Source: Vallitalea pronyensis
Lineage (GTDB): Bacteria > Bacillota > Clostridia > Lachnospirales > Vallitaleaceae
DNA: 64,000 bases
Reading direction: 5' to 3'
Assembly (NCBI RefSeq): GCF_018141445.1
Contig: NZ_CP058649.1
Span: forward strand, 4,855,001 to 4,919,000
Positions 7,312 through 16,866 of this stretch are shown in pieces. The first letter of the stretch is position 1; each line of letters starts with the position of its first letter. The notes beneath the pieces were generated by a model. The model was not told the origin of the DNA, made no database searches, and saw only the letters and a program-made list of their open reading frames with translations. The position numbers and the translations under genes were made by a program.

Positions 7312-10300
7312 ATGATGAACGATTTTTATGTAAAGATGTGGGAAGAAGACGTTACCATTCCAACTTATCCAGTAGGAGAACCAGATAAAAACCCCATGTT
7401 TTTAGAAAAAAGAGTCTACCAAGGCAGTTCGGGCAAAGTCTATCCCCTGCCATTCACCGACAATATTATGGATAACAAGATCATGCAATCCTATCATATG
7501 GTTTATCTTGAAAACAAGTACTTAAAAATTGCCATACTACCAGAGCTAGGTGGAAGGATACAGAGAGCTTATGATAAGACCAATGATTACGATTTTGTTT
7601 ACTATAATCAAGTCATAAAACCTGCATTGGTCGGTCTTGCTGGCCCATGGATTTCTGGAGGTATTGAATTTAACTGGCCGCAACATCACAGACCCTCAAC
7701 CTTCTCTCCTGTGGATTATTGTCTGCAAGATAACCAGGATGGCAGTAAAACTGTATGGGTCAGTGAAATCGATAGAATGTATGGTACAAAGGGCATGGCA
7801 GGTTTTACACTCTACCCGGATAAAGCTTATTTAGAAATAAAAGGACAGCTCTATAATGGTACCGATACCCCACAGACTTTCTTATGGTGGGCAAATCCAG
7901 CTGTTGCAGTAAATGATCATACCCAATCTATATTTCCACCAGATGTCCATGCTGTTTTTGATCATGGTAAAAGAGATGTATCCAAGTTTCCTATAGCGAC
8001 AGGTACGTATTATAAAGTGGATTATTCGTCTGGCGTTGATATCTCACGTTATAAAAACCTGCCTGTGCCTACTTCCTATATGGCGTATCACTCGGATTAC
8101 AACTTTATCGGCGGCTATGATTTTGCTAAATCCGCTGGTATCCTTCATGTTGCTAATCACCATATATCCCCTGGTAAAAAACAATGGACTTGGGGTTGTG
8201 GCGATTTTGGTCAAGCATGGGATAGAAACTTAACCGATGAAGATGGTCCCTATATTGAATTAATGACAGGTGTACACACAGATAATCAACCTGATTTTTC
8301 TTGGTTACAACCTTATGAAGAAAAAACATTTACCCAGTATTTTATGCCTTACAAACAAGTAGGTCAAGTCAAAAATGCAACCATCGACGCGGCTATTAAT
8401 TTAGAATTTATCGATAATGAAGTCATCATATCTCTCTATACAACATCGGCATTTGATCATTTAACTATACAGCTTACTGAAAATTCCAAGGTAATCTTCA
8501 CGGAAACCATGGGCCACATATCCCCTGAAAAAGCATATGTTACAAAAGTTTCCTTAGACAAAGTGATGGATCAACATCATTATAAACTAACTGTATTACA
8601 AATGGATAAAACCCCATTAATCTCATATCAACCAGCAGAGGAATCCATACTTAAAACACCTGATCCTGCTAAGCCGGCATTACAACCACATGAGATACAA
8701 AGTAACGAAGAATTGTTCTTAACGGGCTTGCATCTGGAACAGTACCGTCATGCCACTTATGAACCTGATACTTATTACCTTGAAGGACTAAAACGGGACC
8801 CAAGTGATAGTCGATTGAATAACGCCTATGGCTTACTCTTATACAGAAGAGGCCAATTTAAAGAAAGCGAAAAATACTTTAGAGAAGCCGTTAAGAAAAT
8901 TACATGGAAAAACCCTAATCCATATGATGGTGAGCCTTATTATAACCTAGGATTATGTTTAAAGATGCAAGAGCGTTATGAAGAAGCTTTTAATGCTTTT
9001 TATAAGAGCACATGGAATCATGCTTGGCAAGACAGCGGGTATTATCATCTTTCACTTATTTCTTGTATGAGAAAAGAGTACCGTGAAGCCCTAGAATTAG
9101 TAAATCACGCCATTATTAAAAATTATCATCATACAAAAGCAAGAAATCTAAAATGCACTATTTTACGCCACCTTGGCAGGTTAGAAGAAGCTGAGAAATT
9201 TGCTCAAGAAACCATTGCTATTGATAAGCTTGATTTTGGTTCAAGATATGAAACATACCTTACTCTATCCTCAAGACAAGCCACTAAGGCAAAAGAAACC
9301 CTTGCAGCGTTAATGCAATTAATGCGAAACGCTTATCATAACTATTTGGAATTAGCCATTGATTATGGCAATGCAGGCTTATATGATGAAGCCATTGATG
9401 TGCTGAAACATCATGTTCATCAAACAGATAACGATGTCATCTACCCTATGATTTATTATTACTTAGGCTATTATTGTAAGAAAAATAATAAGTTAGAGGA
9501 AGGCGAAAGGTATTATCGTCTGGGCAAGGATGCCAATGGTGATTATTGTTTTCCTAACCGTTTACACTCCATTAACATTCTTAAAGATGTTATAACAAGT
9601 CAGCCTGAAGATGCAAAAGCGCCTTATTATTTGGCTAACTTATATTACGACAAAAAGCAATTTGATGCTGCCATTACCTTATGGGAACAATCCGTGTCCT
9701 TGGATAAGCAATTTCCAACAGTTTATAGAAATCTAGCTTTAGCTTACTTCAATAAACATCATGATGCCAAGCAATCAAGAGTGTATTTGGAAAAAGCATT
9801 TGATTTAAACACCGAAGACCCTCGTGTCTTGTTTGAACTGGACCAATTGTATAAAAAAACTGGTGTGCCTCATGAAGAAAGGTTGGAAAAACTGGAGCAA
9901 CATATGGATGTTGTTACCCAAAGAGATGTGTTATACCTGGAATACATTACTTTACTAAATAATTTAGGTATGATGCATAAAGCACAAGAACTTATAGCTG
10001 CTCGAAAGTTTCATCCTTGGGAAGGGGGCGAAGGAAAAGTAGTTGCCCAATATATCTATACCCATATGGAACTGGCAAAGAAAGCTATGGATGAAGGTGC
10101 TTATCATGAAGCAATTGCACTTTTAGAACAAACAAAACATTACCCTCATCATCTTGGTGAAGGAAAACTGCAAGGAACAGCAGAAAACCATATTGACTAC
10201 TATTTAGGCATTGCCTATGAAAAACTTGGTCAGACCCATGAAGCCACGCAAGCCTTTGAACGTGCCTCCGTTGGCATACAGGAATTATCGAATATGATGT

Positions 10301-10647
10301 TTTATAATGATCAGCCTGCTGATATGATGTTTTATCAAGGCATGGCATTACTGAAACTTGGGCAAGTTGACCTGGCGCAAAGTAAGTTTAATCAACTCTA
10401 TGATTATGGTGAAAAACATATTCACGATCACATCACCATTGATTACTTTGCTGTTTCATTACCGGATTTCCTTGTGTTTGATGAAGATTTAAATCAAAAG
10501 AATTACATCCATTGTCTTTATTTAATGGGCTTATCCCATTTAGGTAAGGAAAACTATGATAAAGCAGAATATACATTAGAAGAAGCCTTTTCTTTGGATA
10601 TTAATCATCAGGGTATTATGACCCATCTTCGTATGCTTAAGTCATAA
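7312..10647 (+). CDS. DUF5107 domain / tetratricopeptide repeat protein
   Basis: A large cytoplasmic protein (1111 aa, no signal peptide or membrane segment). Residues about 30-345 form a DUF5107 domain with a galactose-mutarotase-like look (LPELGGRIQRAYDK, WISGGIEFNWPQHH, EDGPYIELMTGVHTDNQPD). Residues about 475-1111 are successive TPR units (for example YNLGLCLKMQERYEEAFNAF and YLGIAYEKLGQTHEATQAFE). Such proteins recur beside AraC regulators and sugar-uptake genes in Firmicutes, but their reaction is unknown. Binding or processing of a sugar with TPR-mediated assembly is inference. AAGGGAG precedes the ATG at 7312. A TTGACA at 7251 lacks a good -10, which fits an activator-dependent promoter driven by the divergent AraC protein. 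Confidence 0.85.
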   Translation: MMNDFYVKMWEEDVTIPTYPVGEPDKNPMFLEKRVYQGSSGKVYPLPFTDNIMDNKIMQSYHMVYLENKYLKIAILPELGGRIQRAYDKTNDYDFVYYNQVIKPALVGLAGPWISGGIEFNWPQHHRPSTFSPVDYCLQDNQDGSKTVWVSEIDRMYGTKGMAGFTLYPDKAYLEIKGQLYNGTDTPQTFLWWANPAVAVNDHTQSIFPPDVHAVFDHGKRDVSKFPIATGTYYKVDYSSGVDISRYKNLPVPTSYMAYHSDYNFIGGYDFAKSAGILHVANHHISPGKKQWTWGCGDFGQAWDRNLTDEDGPYIELMTGVHTDNQPDFSWLQPYEEKTFTQYFMPYKQVGQVKNATIDAAINLEFIDNEVIISLYTTSAFDHLTIQLTENSKVIFTETMGHISPEKAYVTKVSLDKVMDQHHYKLTVLQMDKTPLISYQPAEESILKTPDPAKPALQPHEIQSNEELFLTGLHLEQYRHATYEPDTYYLEGLKRDPSDSRLNNAYGLLLYRRGQFKESEKYFREAVKKITWKNPNPYDGEPYYNLGLCLKMQERYEEAFNAFYKSTWNHAWQDSGYYHLSLISCMRKEYREALELVNHAIIKNYHHTKARNLKCTILRHLGRLEEAEKFAQETIAIDKLDFGSRYETYLTLSSRQATKAKETLAALMQLMRNAYHNYLELAIDYGNAGLYDEAIDVLKHHVHQTDNDVIYPMIYYYLGYYCKKNNKLEEGERYYRLGKDANGDYCFPNRLHSINILKDVITSQPEDAKAPYYLANLYYDKKQFDAAITLWEQSVSLDKQFPTVYRNLALAYFNKHHDAKQSRVYLEKAFDLNTEDPRVLFELDQLYKKTGVPHEERLEKLEQHMDVVTQRDVLYLEYITLLNNLGMMHKAQELIAARKFHPWEGGEGKVVAQYIYTHMELAKKAMDEGAYHEAIALLEQTKHYPHHLGEGKLQGTAENHIDYYLGIAYEKLGQTHEATQAFERASVGIQELSNMMFYNDQPADMMFYQGMALLKLGQVDLAQSKFNQLYDYGEKHIHDHITIDYFAVSLPDFLVFDEDLNQKNYIHCLYLMGLSHLGKENYDKAEYTLEEAFSLDINHQGIMTHLRMLKS

Positions 10648-10677
10648 TCATACTACCATGTTCTATAGGTTTATATA

Positions 10678-10743
10678 AATATAATAGGTGAAGTCGCTAG
10701 GGGTTATGAAAACGCCATTGTACGACTTACCTATTATATTTTT
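10678..10743 (+). terminator. Long-stem terminator after the DUF5107/TPR gene
   Basis: An arm starting AATATAATAGGTG at 10678 pairs with an arm ending ACCTATTATATT at 10740, about 18 pairs with one bulged G, followed by a T-run (10739-10743). The stem is nearly symmetrical and lies between convergent genes. Confidence 0.7.
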
Positions 10744-10836
10744 ATGATGATATCCTATGTAAACCTATTGTATTAGTTCAGTAACTTATTGATAAACCTA
10801 TCTATGATATATTAGAACAAAGGGACTACGTAGCGT

Positions 10837-12651
10837 TTATTTATTGGTCACTACTTTATCCTTACTAATAACCTTTTTAGGTAATTGCTTACCTGCCATA
10901 TAGTCTTTAATAACTCTTATTAATTGCTGTTGGTTAATGGGTACGGACTGTACTTGACAGCTAATTTGTGGATGATTGATCATGTCATCATAAGCATTAT
11001 AGCAGGACACTACCGTCACGTCTTTACCTGATTCTAATCCATAATCTTCAATAGCCTTAATGGCTCCTATGGCCATAGCTTCATTATGAGCAAAAACCAC
11101 ATTCACTTGACCATTGCTATCTTCAAGTATGTTGAACATGCTCTCCTTGACCACATCTAGATGCTCGCCTGCTTCACAGGTATAATCAATGTTAATTCTA
11201 GAGTAGCCATTAATAATTTGATTGAAACCTTCGCTTCTCTGAATGGTTGATGCTAATGCCGCATGACCTCTCAGTTCAACGATAACCATATCCCTTTCCA
11301 TGTTATACACATGGTTGACCAAATATCTGGCTGCTATTTTCCCTTGATCATAATAATCAGAACCCATATAGGTGGACCATAAATGATCTTTTGCAAAGAC
11401 TTCATTCTCTAATAGTATCACAGGAATGTTATGACCCTTGGCATGATTCAGTATACCATCCCAACCTGTACTCACAACAGGTGATAAGACAATCATGTCT
11501 ACGCCTTTATCAATTAATGCTCTCATCTGCTTTAATTGCAGCTCTTGTTGCTCTTCTAGGGATAAATTTGTATCCATGGTCTTATAGATGATGTCTATGT
11601 TTTCTTGTTGGAATAAACCCAAGAACATATCTAAATTCAAGTCCTGAACCTGCTGTGATTCGATATAACCAACCCTCATAGCGGGTAATTGCCTAGGTGT
11701 ATTGGCAATGTATTCCTCATTGTCCTTGGTAATGGGTATGGTATCCAAAATAATCTTTTTAGGCATATCTTCTTCGCCATGTAGGATATCCATGGCGTAT
11801 TCAACGGCTTCTTTACCACCGATCGGACATAAAAAAGTGGTATTCAGAATATCCTCTTGGATATAATGTTGATATTGATTGGACATTAACCCTGAAACAC
11901 CGATACAATCCACATGGATATTGTTATCCCTTGAAGCATAATAAGCCCCAAGAGCCATGGCATTATTATGGGCAAAAACCATATCAAAATCCTTGGTCCT
12001 CTCTAACAGCTGACGCATTTTTTCTTCGGATTGACTTCTTAGCCATTCTCCTGAAAAACTGGATATAAGCTTAATGTTGGGGTGTTGCTGAATGATATGA
12101 TTAAAGCCGTGACTCATGTCAACAACGGAAGGTGACTCTAGGGGACCTCGTATTTCTATTACTTTACCTCCTGCTTGTCCTAAAAGTTTTACTACTCTTT
12201 CACCTGCTTTTTTACCAATGGAATAATAGTCAGGACCAATAAATAGCGATAAGTCATATTGGCTGACATTCCGATCCAGCACAATCACTGGTATCTGTTG
12301 ATTAATGGTATGCAGTAAGGGTCCAAGGACATTCACATCGTTCACTGTTACGATTAAGAGGTCTATACCATAATCCATTAACTGATTAATGTCTTTTATC
12401 TGTTTGTAGGTACTTGAACCAGCATTGGTAAAAATGACACTAAGATGACTGATTTTATCTGCTTCTTCCTTTATTTCTTCATGTGCAATTATCTGCCATT
12501 CTTCACTCAGATTAGGATGAGACATACCGATTAAATACTCAATCTGAGGTCCTTTTTCTCCTCTGTTTGTAAAGGATAGTATCAGGATTATTGCCACAAC
12601 AAAAGGCATGAAAAAGAGGATATAATGGTACTTTTTCCACTGTTCCTTCAC
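10837..12651 (-). CDS. Membrane-anchored tandem periplasmic-binding-protein sensor
   Basis: A 604-residue extracytoplasmic protein. An N-terminal anchor (YHYILFFMPFVVAIILILSF, no lipobox) is followed by two complete sugar-binding-protein domains of the ribose/galactose type, at about residues 35-310 and 325-595. Both carry the same landmarks: DLLIVTVNDVN against DMIVLSPVVST, VFAHNNAMALGAYYA against VFAHNEAMAIGAIKA, and VIEIRGPLESPSVV against MVIVELRGHAALAS. Its ATG overlaps the stop of the response-regulator gene by four bases, so it is translationally coupled to a two-component system. The likely role is a sugar co-sensor that presents bound ligand to the kinase. Transport is unlikely, because no permease is adjacent and the protein is permanently anchored. 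Confidence 0.82.
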   Translation of the reverse strand: MKEQWKKYHYILFFMPFVVAIILILSFTNRGEKGPQIEYLIGMSHPNLSEEWQIIAHEEIKEEADKISHLSVIFTNAGSSTYKQIKDINQLMDYGIDLLIVTVNDVNVLGPLLHTINQQIPVIVLDRNVSQYDLSLFIGPDYYSIGKKAGERVVKLLGQAGGKVIEIRGPLESPSVVDMSHGFNHIIQQHPNIKLISSFSGEWLRSQSEEKMRQLLERTKDFDMVFAHNNAMALGAYYASRDNNIHVDCIGVSGLMSNQYQHYIQEDILNTTFLCPIGGKEAVEYAMDILHGEEDMPKKIILDTIPITKDNEEYIANTPRQLPAMRVGYIESQQVQDLNLDMFLGLFQQENIDIIYKTMDTNLSLEEQQELQLKQMRALIDKGVDMIVLSPVVSTGWDGILNHAKGHNIPVILLENEVFAKDHLWSTYMGSDYYDQGKIAARYLVNHVYNMERDMVIVELRGHAALASTIQRSEGFNQIINGYSRINIDYTCEAGEHLDVVKESMFNILEDSNGQVNVVFAHNEAMAIGAIKAIEDYGLESGKDVTVVSCYNAYDDMINHPQISCQVQSVPINQQQLIRVIKDYMAGKQLPKKVISKDKVVTNK

Positions 12652-13853
12652 ATACGCTCATCCTTCCTCTGTCTAAAAGCAGTCGGTGATTCACCTGTCA
12701 CTTTCTTGAATGCTGAACTAAAATAATGTTGTGTGCTATACCCTACATTTTCGGCTATTTCATAAAGCTTAATGGTGGGATTAAGCATGAAATCCATTGC
12801 TTTTGTAATACGGACTTTGGTCAAATACTCTTTAAAGGTCATGCCTAATTCTTTCTTAATTAATCGGCTTAAATAAGCAGGACTTACATTTAATGCTTTG
12901 GACACTTCCACCAAACTTAATGCTTGATGATAATATTTCTTTTCAATATAGCATGTTGCCAAGAGAACAATGGGTGTATGTTGACTATGTGTCATGAGAC
13001 GTTCATATAACTGCTGATAGTACATGGGCAGCTCATAGAAATCTTCGCCAATCTCCTCATAGTCCATTAATAATTCTCTTCCCAGATACTGACTCACCAT
13101 CTTTTTTAATCGATGTTCCACTTGCAATAAGTCGTCTTGTTGGACATCAGGTAGTAAAGCCACCACCACATTGGTGTTGGTGTGAAAGGTTAAAGCTTGC
13201 GTGTAGGTCCCCAATATTTCTTGCAACATGTTTTCGATACAGAAATTTAACAAATCATGTTCCATTTTAACGGTATGTTCATTTTGAATATCCAGAGGCT
13301 TAATCATAAGTAATAAACGAATACGATGATAATCCACATTTAATACATTTAATTGACTATAAATCTTTTGATTATCCATTCGACCATGGATCCAATCTGA
13401 CAATAATTGCTGACGTATGGTGTGTTTATTTTTTTTCACTTGATACTTGGCCCAATTTATATAAGCATTGTTTTTTTGATTCGTTTCTAAGACTTTAATA
13501 GCATCTGTGACCGTTTCAATGAGTTCTTTTTTATTGACTGGCTTCAATACATAATCAAAGACCCCCAGATTAACTGCTTTTTTAGCATAATCAAATTCAT
13601 CATATCCTGATATAATAATCATCATACAATGAGGTAAGATTGCCTTAAGTTCACGAATGAGTTCGATGCCACTTAAAAATGGCATGCATATATCCACAAA
13701 CATAATATCCGGTTCTTTTTCTTGGGCCAATTGACGTGCTGCCTTACCATTTTCTGCCTCACCCACCACTTGAACGCCAATGGCGTTCCAATCCATTTTA
13801 CTTAATCCTCTACGAATCTTTGGTTCATCATCAGCAATTAAAAGTTTATACAC
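12648..13853 (-). CDS. Response regulator, receiver plus AraC-type DNA-binding domain
   Basis: A 401-residue transcription factor of the YesN type. The receiver domain (residues 1-120) has the acidic pair DDE at 8-10, phospho-acceptor Asp54 in IMFVDICMP, and the conserved Lys in DYVLKPVNK. A middle region of about 160 residues has no domain I recognise. The C-terminal AraC double helix-turn-helix (about 300-400) contains LVEVSKALNVSPAYLSRLI and LYEIAENVGYSTQHYFSSAFK. It follows the kinase gene by 17 bp and overlaps the tandem binding-protein gene by four. The natural targets are the adjacent sugar ABC and UROD-family operon. Confidence 0.92.
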   Translation of the reverse strand: MYKLLIADDEPKIRRGLSKMDWNAIGVQVVGEAENGKAARQLAQEKEPDIMFVDICMPFLSGIELIRELKAILPHCMMIIISGYDEFDYAKKAVNLGVFDYVLKPVNKKELIETVTDAIKVLETNQKNNAYINWAKYQVKKNKHTIRQQLLSDWIHGRMDNQKIYSQLNVLNVDYHRIRLLLMIKPLDIQNEHTVKMEHDLLNFCIENMLQEILGTYTQALTFHTNTNVVVALLPDVQQDDLLQVEHRLKKMVSQYLGRELLMDYEEIGEDFYELPMYYQQLYERLMTHSQHTPIVLLATCYIEKKYYHQALSLVEVSKALNVSPAYLSRLIKKELGMTFKEYLTKVRITKAMDFMLNPTIKLYEIAENVGYSTQHYFSSAFKKVTGESPTAFRQRKDERM

Positions 13854-13870
13854 GATGAAGTCCTCCTCCT

Positions 13871-15658
13871 TTAGTCACGTATGATGGGATGCCTTATATA
13901 AACCGTCGTTCCTTCACCCTCAATACTCTCAATCTGTATACCATACCCATGGCCAAAAGATAATTTTAACCTTTCGTTCACGTTAAACATACCAATACCA
14001 TAGTGACTGGGTTTGCTTTTTTCTCCGTTAAAAATAAGATTCATTTCTTTAATGGTTTCGTGATCGATGCCCCTGCCATTATCCTTAACGCTTAAACATA
14101 ATATATGACCTTGTTGTTCTACGTTGATCCATATATTGCCTTTTACTTCACTTTCTTTTATGCCATGGTAAATAGCGTTTTCAACAATCGGTTGTAATAT
14201 TAATTTGATTACTTTACAGTCCCTAAGCTTATGGTCAGCGGACAAGACGTAATCAAATTTATCTTCATATCGAGCCATTTGTATGGTTAAATAGCTTTCC
14301 ACATGTTTTATTTCTTCCCTTAATGGTATCATTTCTTTCCCTTTACTAAGGCTAATTCTAAACAACGTGGTCAAAGACGTGATCATATCGGAAATATCAT
14401 CCGCTTCATAATCGCTTGCCATCCAATTAATGGTATCTAGGGTATTGTATAGAAAATGAGGTTTTATCTGGGCTTGGAAAGCCTTTAGTTCAGCCTCACG
14501 TTTCTTCTGCTGTTCCACATATACAAGATTAATTAGATTTTTCATGGATTCAATCATATGATTAAAACTGTTGCCAAGCTTACCGATTTCATCCTGATAC
14601 TTACTGTCGAATCGTACCTCCAGCTCACCATGTTCAGCCCTAGCCATTAATTGCCGTAATTTACTAATGGGTTTTGTGAGACTCCTTGTCAGGAATCCTG
14701 AAAACAGGATAGCAAAGAGTAAGATCAGTATTCCATATAGAATAATATACATAATGACCTCTATGATGATGCTTAAGGTTTCATTGGTTGGAAAAATACC
14801 AATCACATGCCATTGGGTATACTTAGAAAATTCTTTTAAAATTTGATAGGAGTGGTTACCAATCATATGGATACTGCTTTGATGATTCAATCGAATTAAA
14901 TCAGGATGTATACGATAGACAATAGGGTTAATGGGCGCATACACCACGTCTCCATGAACATCCGCTACATATAAAAACCCGCTTTTACCAAGGACTGCAC
15001 TGTCGATGATATCCTTAATCACCGTTAATTTCATATCAACCATCAGAACACCTTTAACGGTACCCTGTGCGTCTTTAACAGCTTTTGCAATGGAAATCAC
15101 ATTATCTGCACTGTAGTAATCATAGACGCTTCGCACATTCCTTCTGATGGGTTTACTAAATAAAAGCACTTCATCAGGATTGGTGACTGCTTGCCTATAC
15201 CAGAACTCCATGGTTAATGGTGTGCTTTCAATTTTTTCCATGTTATGACTCAGATAATTTCCATAGGCATCTGCAAAGAGCATACCAGAAATAGCCAACT
15301 CAACCTGGGAGTAAACATCTAACGTATGAAGAATTTCTTGTTCTAATACCTGCTTATTTTCATCGGATTCGTATTCTTGATTAATGTATTTTAAAAGAGA
15401 TGTATCTTCAGATATAATGTGTATATTTTTTTCCATGTTCATGATATAGAACTCAATGTTGGTCTGTACTTGTTGTACCATTTGACGTGTGTGGTTGTTG
15501 GTGACTTCCTCAAGGGACCTTGTAACCATATTAAAATTTAGCATACTCAGTGTGACAACAGTCAGTAGAATCACAACGATATAATTCAACATCATCTTAT
15601 AACGAATGCTTTTATTTCGATAGAATGCAATCATGTTTTTAATAATGGTCACCTCCAT
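13871..15658 (-). CDS. Sensor histidine kinase, LytS/YesM type
   Basis: A membrane kinase of 595 aa. A first membrane segment lies at about 24-45, then an extracytoplasmic sensor region of about 250 residues (Cache-like, with FLYVADVHGDVVYAP), a second membrane segment near 295-320, a HAMP linker (LTKPISKLRQLMARAEHGE), a His_kinase domain with QAQIKPHFLYNTLDTI, and a HATPase domain with ILQPIVENAIYHGI and DNGRGID. It is the first gene of a three-gene operon. The ATG at 15658 is itself part of a perfect GGAGGTGA ribosome site, so the true start may lie a few codons downstream, possibly at ATT; the next ATG is 17 bases past that site. Confidence 0.9.
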   Translation of the reverse strand: MEVTIIKNMIAFYRNKSIRYKMMLNYIVVILLTVVTLSMLNFNMVTRSLEEVTNNHTRQMVQQVQTNIEFYIMNMEKNIHIISEDTSLLKYINQEYESDENKQVLEQEILHTLDVYSQVELAISGMLFADAYGNYLSHNMEKIESTPLTMEFWYRQAVTNPDEVLLFSKPIRRNVRSVYDYYSADNVISIAKAVKDAQGTVKGVLMVDMKLTVIKDIIDSAVLGKSGFLYVADVHGDVVYAPINPIVYRIHPDLIRLNHQSSIHMIGNHSYQILKEFSKYTQWHVIGIFPTNETLSIIIEVIMYIILYGILILLFAILFSGFLTRSLTKPISKLRQLMARAEHGELEVRFDSKYQDEIGKLGNSFNHMIESMKNLINLVYVEQQKKREAELKAFQAQIKPHFLYNTLDTINWMASDYEADDISDMITSLTTLFRISLSKGKEMIPLREEIKHVESYLTIQMARYEDKFDYVLSADHKLRDCKVIKLILQPIVENAIYHGIKESEVKGNIWINVEQQGHILCLSVKDNGRGIDHETIKEMNLIFNGEKSKPSHYGIGMFNVNERLKLSFGHGYGIQIESIEGEGTTVYIRHPIIRD

Positions 15659-15728
15659 GTCATCACATCGAGTCTTATGTGCTATACCCCATTTTTTATA
15701 CTTTCTAATAGTATAACATACACACCGA

Positions 15729-15755
15729 AAAAACGGGTTGGATTTACCCGTTTTT
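15729..15755 (-). terminator. Symmetrical terminator ending the sugar operon
   Basis: AAAAACGGGT (15729-15738) and ACCCGTTTTT (15746-15755) form a perfect 10-bp stem with a 7-base loop and T-runs on both strands. It separates the leftward sugar operon ending at 15843 from the kinase operon starting at 15658. The rest of 15659-15842 shows only a weak TATACT-type -10 near 15715. Confidence 0.88.
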
Positions 15756-15842
15756 CTATTATTTGCTTTCTAGGTGTTGCTTAGCAGTTATGATCTAATG
15801 ATTATGCTATGAATAGCTGCATATTCTAAACATTACTTATCA

Positions 15843-16784
15843 TTATTCAAGACTTAATGCGATATCAAATGTAACACTTTGCTGAGGTTTTAATGCCAAC
15901 AAACGGTCATAGGTCTTAGCTGTTTTTACACTATCATAGTACCCATTGGTTGGCTCTAATGCACAATTATAATCACCTCTAAAACCACCTTCGGTTATCC
16001 AAAATCCTATGTATGGCAGCTTTTCCTTGTCAAATTTAACGGTGTATCGTACATCGTCTTCTGGGTAGAATACCCCACATGTACCCTCTGTAATCTGGTC
16101 TTTAATATAATATTTCTCGCATTTATTGGCTGATTTAGGACAAACCTTGTTGAGCGGATACTTTTCACCTTTTAGTGTTTCTGTCATGGGATAGGGATGG
16201 ATGGTTCCAACATCACCTAATATGGTGCTAGGGCTGACATTAATGATTTCTTTTGTATTTTCAGGGAATTGAATCAACATATCTTCTTTACAATGAATGA
16301 GACAGTGCATAGCCCATAACCCATAGAGGATGCTGTTACCATGATTCGTAATGGTATAGTCTATCAAGAGGCTGTACCCCTCTACTCTTATGACCTTTTC
16401 AAATTGATAAGGCAGTATGGTGCTGGTAAAAGCCATTTTGATATGGTTATCCTCTATCACATAATCAAAGGCAGCACTCCATATTTCTCCATGGTCTGGG
16501 TACTTGACTTCTTGGTCTCCATAATAAACGGTCTCTGCATCAATACTTGGAAAGCAGTCATCAAAACCTGAAGCATCATATTCTGAAAATACGTCATAGG
16601 TATTTGCCTTCTTATACACATCGTATTTGTTCTGATAGAGCAGTTCAAATTGCTTATGTTTATGGTAAAAGGAAGCAATTTTACCACCTATCTCTGGCAA
16701 AATCACCACTTTAATCTGATCATTTTCCATTTCAATTGCTTTTGTTCCTTTAAACTCACACGTTCTTATCTTCATACATCTCAT
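15843..16784 (-). CDS. Aldose-epimerase-like (galactose mutarotase fold) protein
   Basis: A cytoplasmic protein of 313 aa with the beta-sandwich signature of the galactose mutarotase superfamily: KVVILPEIGGKIASFYHK near the N-terminus, YDASGFDDCFPSID, and YPDHGEIWSAAFDYV, where the His is a usual active-site position. Members of this group (aldose 1-epimerase and DUF4380-like) act on or bind sugars. The C-terminal EGGFRGDYNCALEPTNGYYD provides a candidate acidic residue. It is the last gene of the ABC/UROD operon and probably handles the imported sugar. AAAGGA six bases upstream supports the start; the exact substrate is unknown. Confidence 0.75.
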   Translation of the reverse strand: MRCMKIRTCEFKGTKAIEMENDQIKVVILPEIGGKIASFYHKHKQFELLYQNKYDVYKKANTYDVFSEYDASGFDDCFPSIDAETVYYGDQEVKYPDHGEIWSAAFDYVIEDNHIKMAFTSTILPYQFEKVIRVEGYSLLIDYTITNHGNSILYGLWAMHCLIHCKEDMLIQFPENTKEIINVSPSTILGDVGTIHPYPMTETLKGEKYPLNKVCPKSANKCEKYYIKDQITEGTCGVFYPEDDVRYTVKFDKEKLPYIGFWITEGGFRGDYNCALEPTNGYYDSVKTAKTYDRLLALKPQQSVTFDIALSLE

Positions 16785-16866
16785 ATCCTTTTCATCGTTT
16801 CTGCCTTATCATGCTATGTTAATCCATTCAACTTGACCTTATGATAAAACGTTGTTTTCATCTTAT

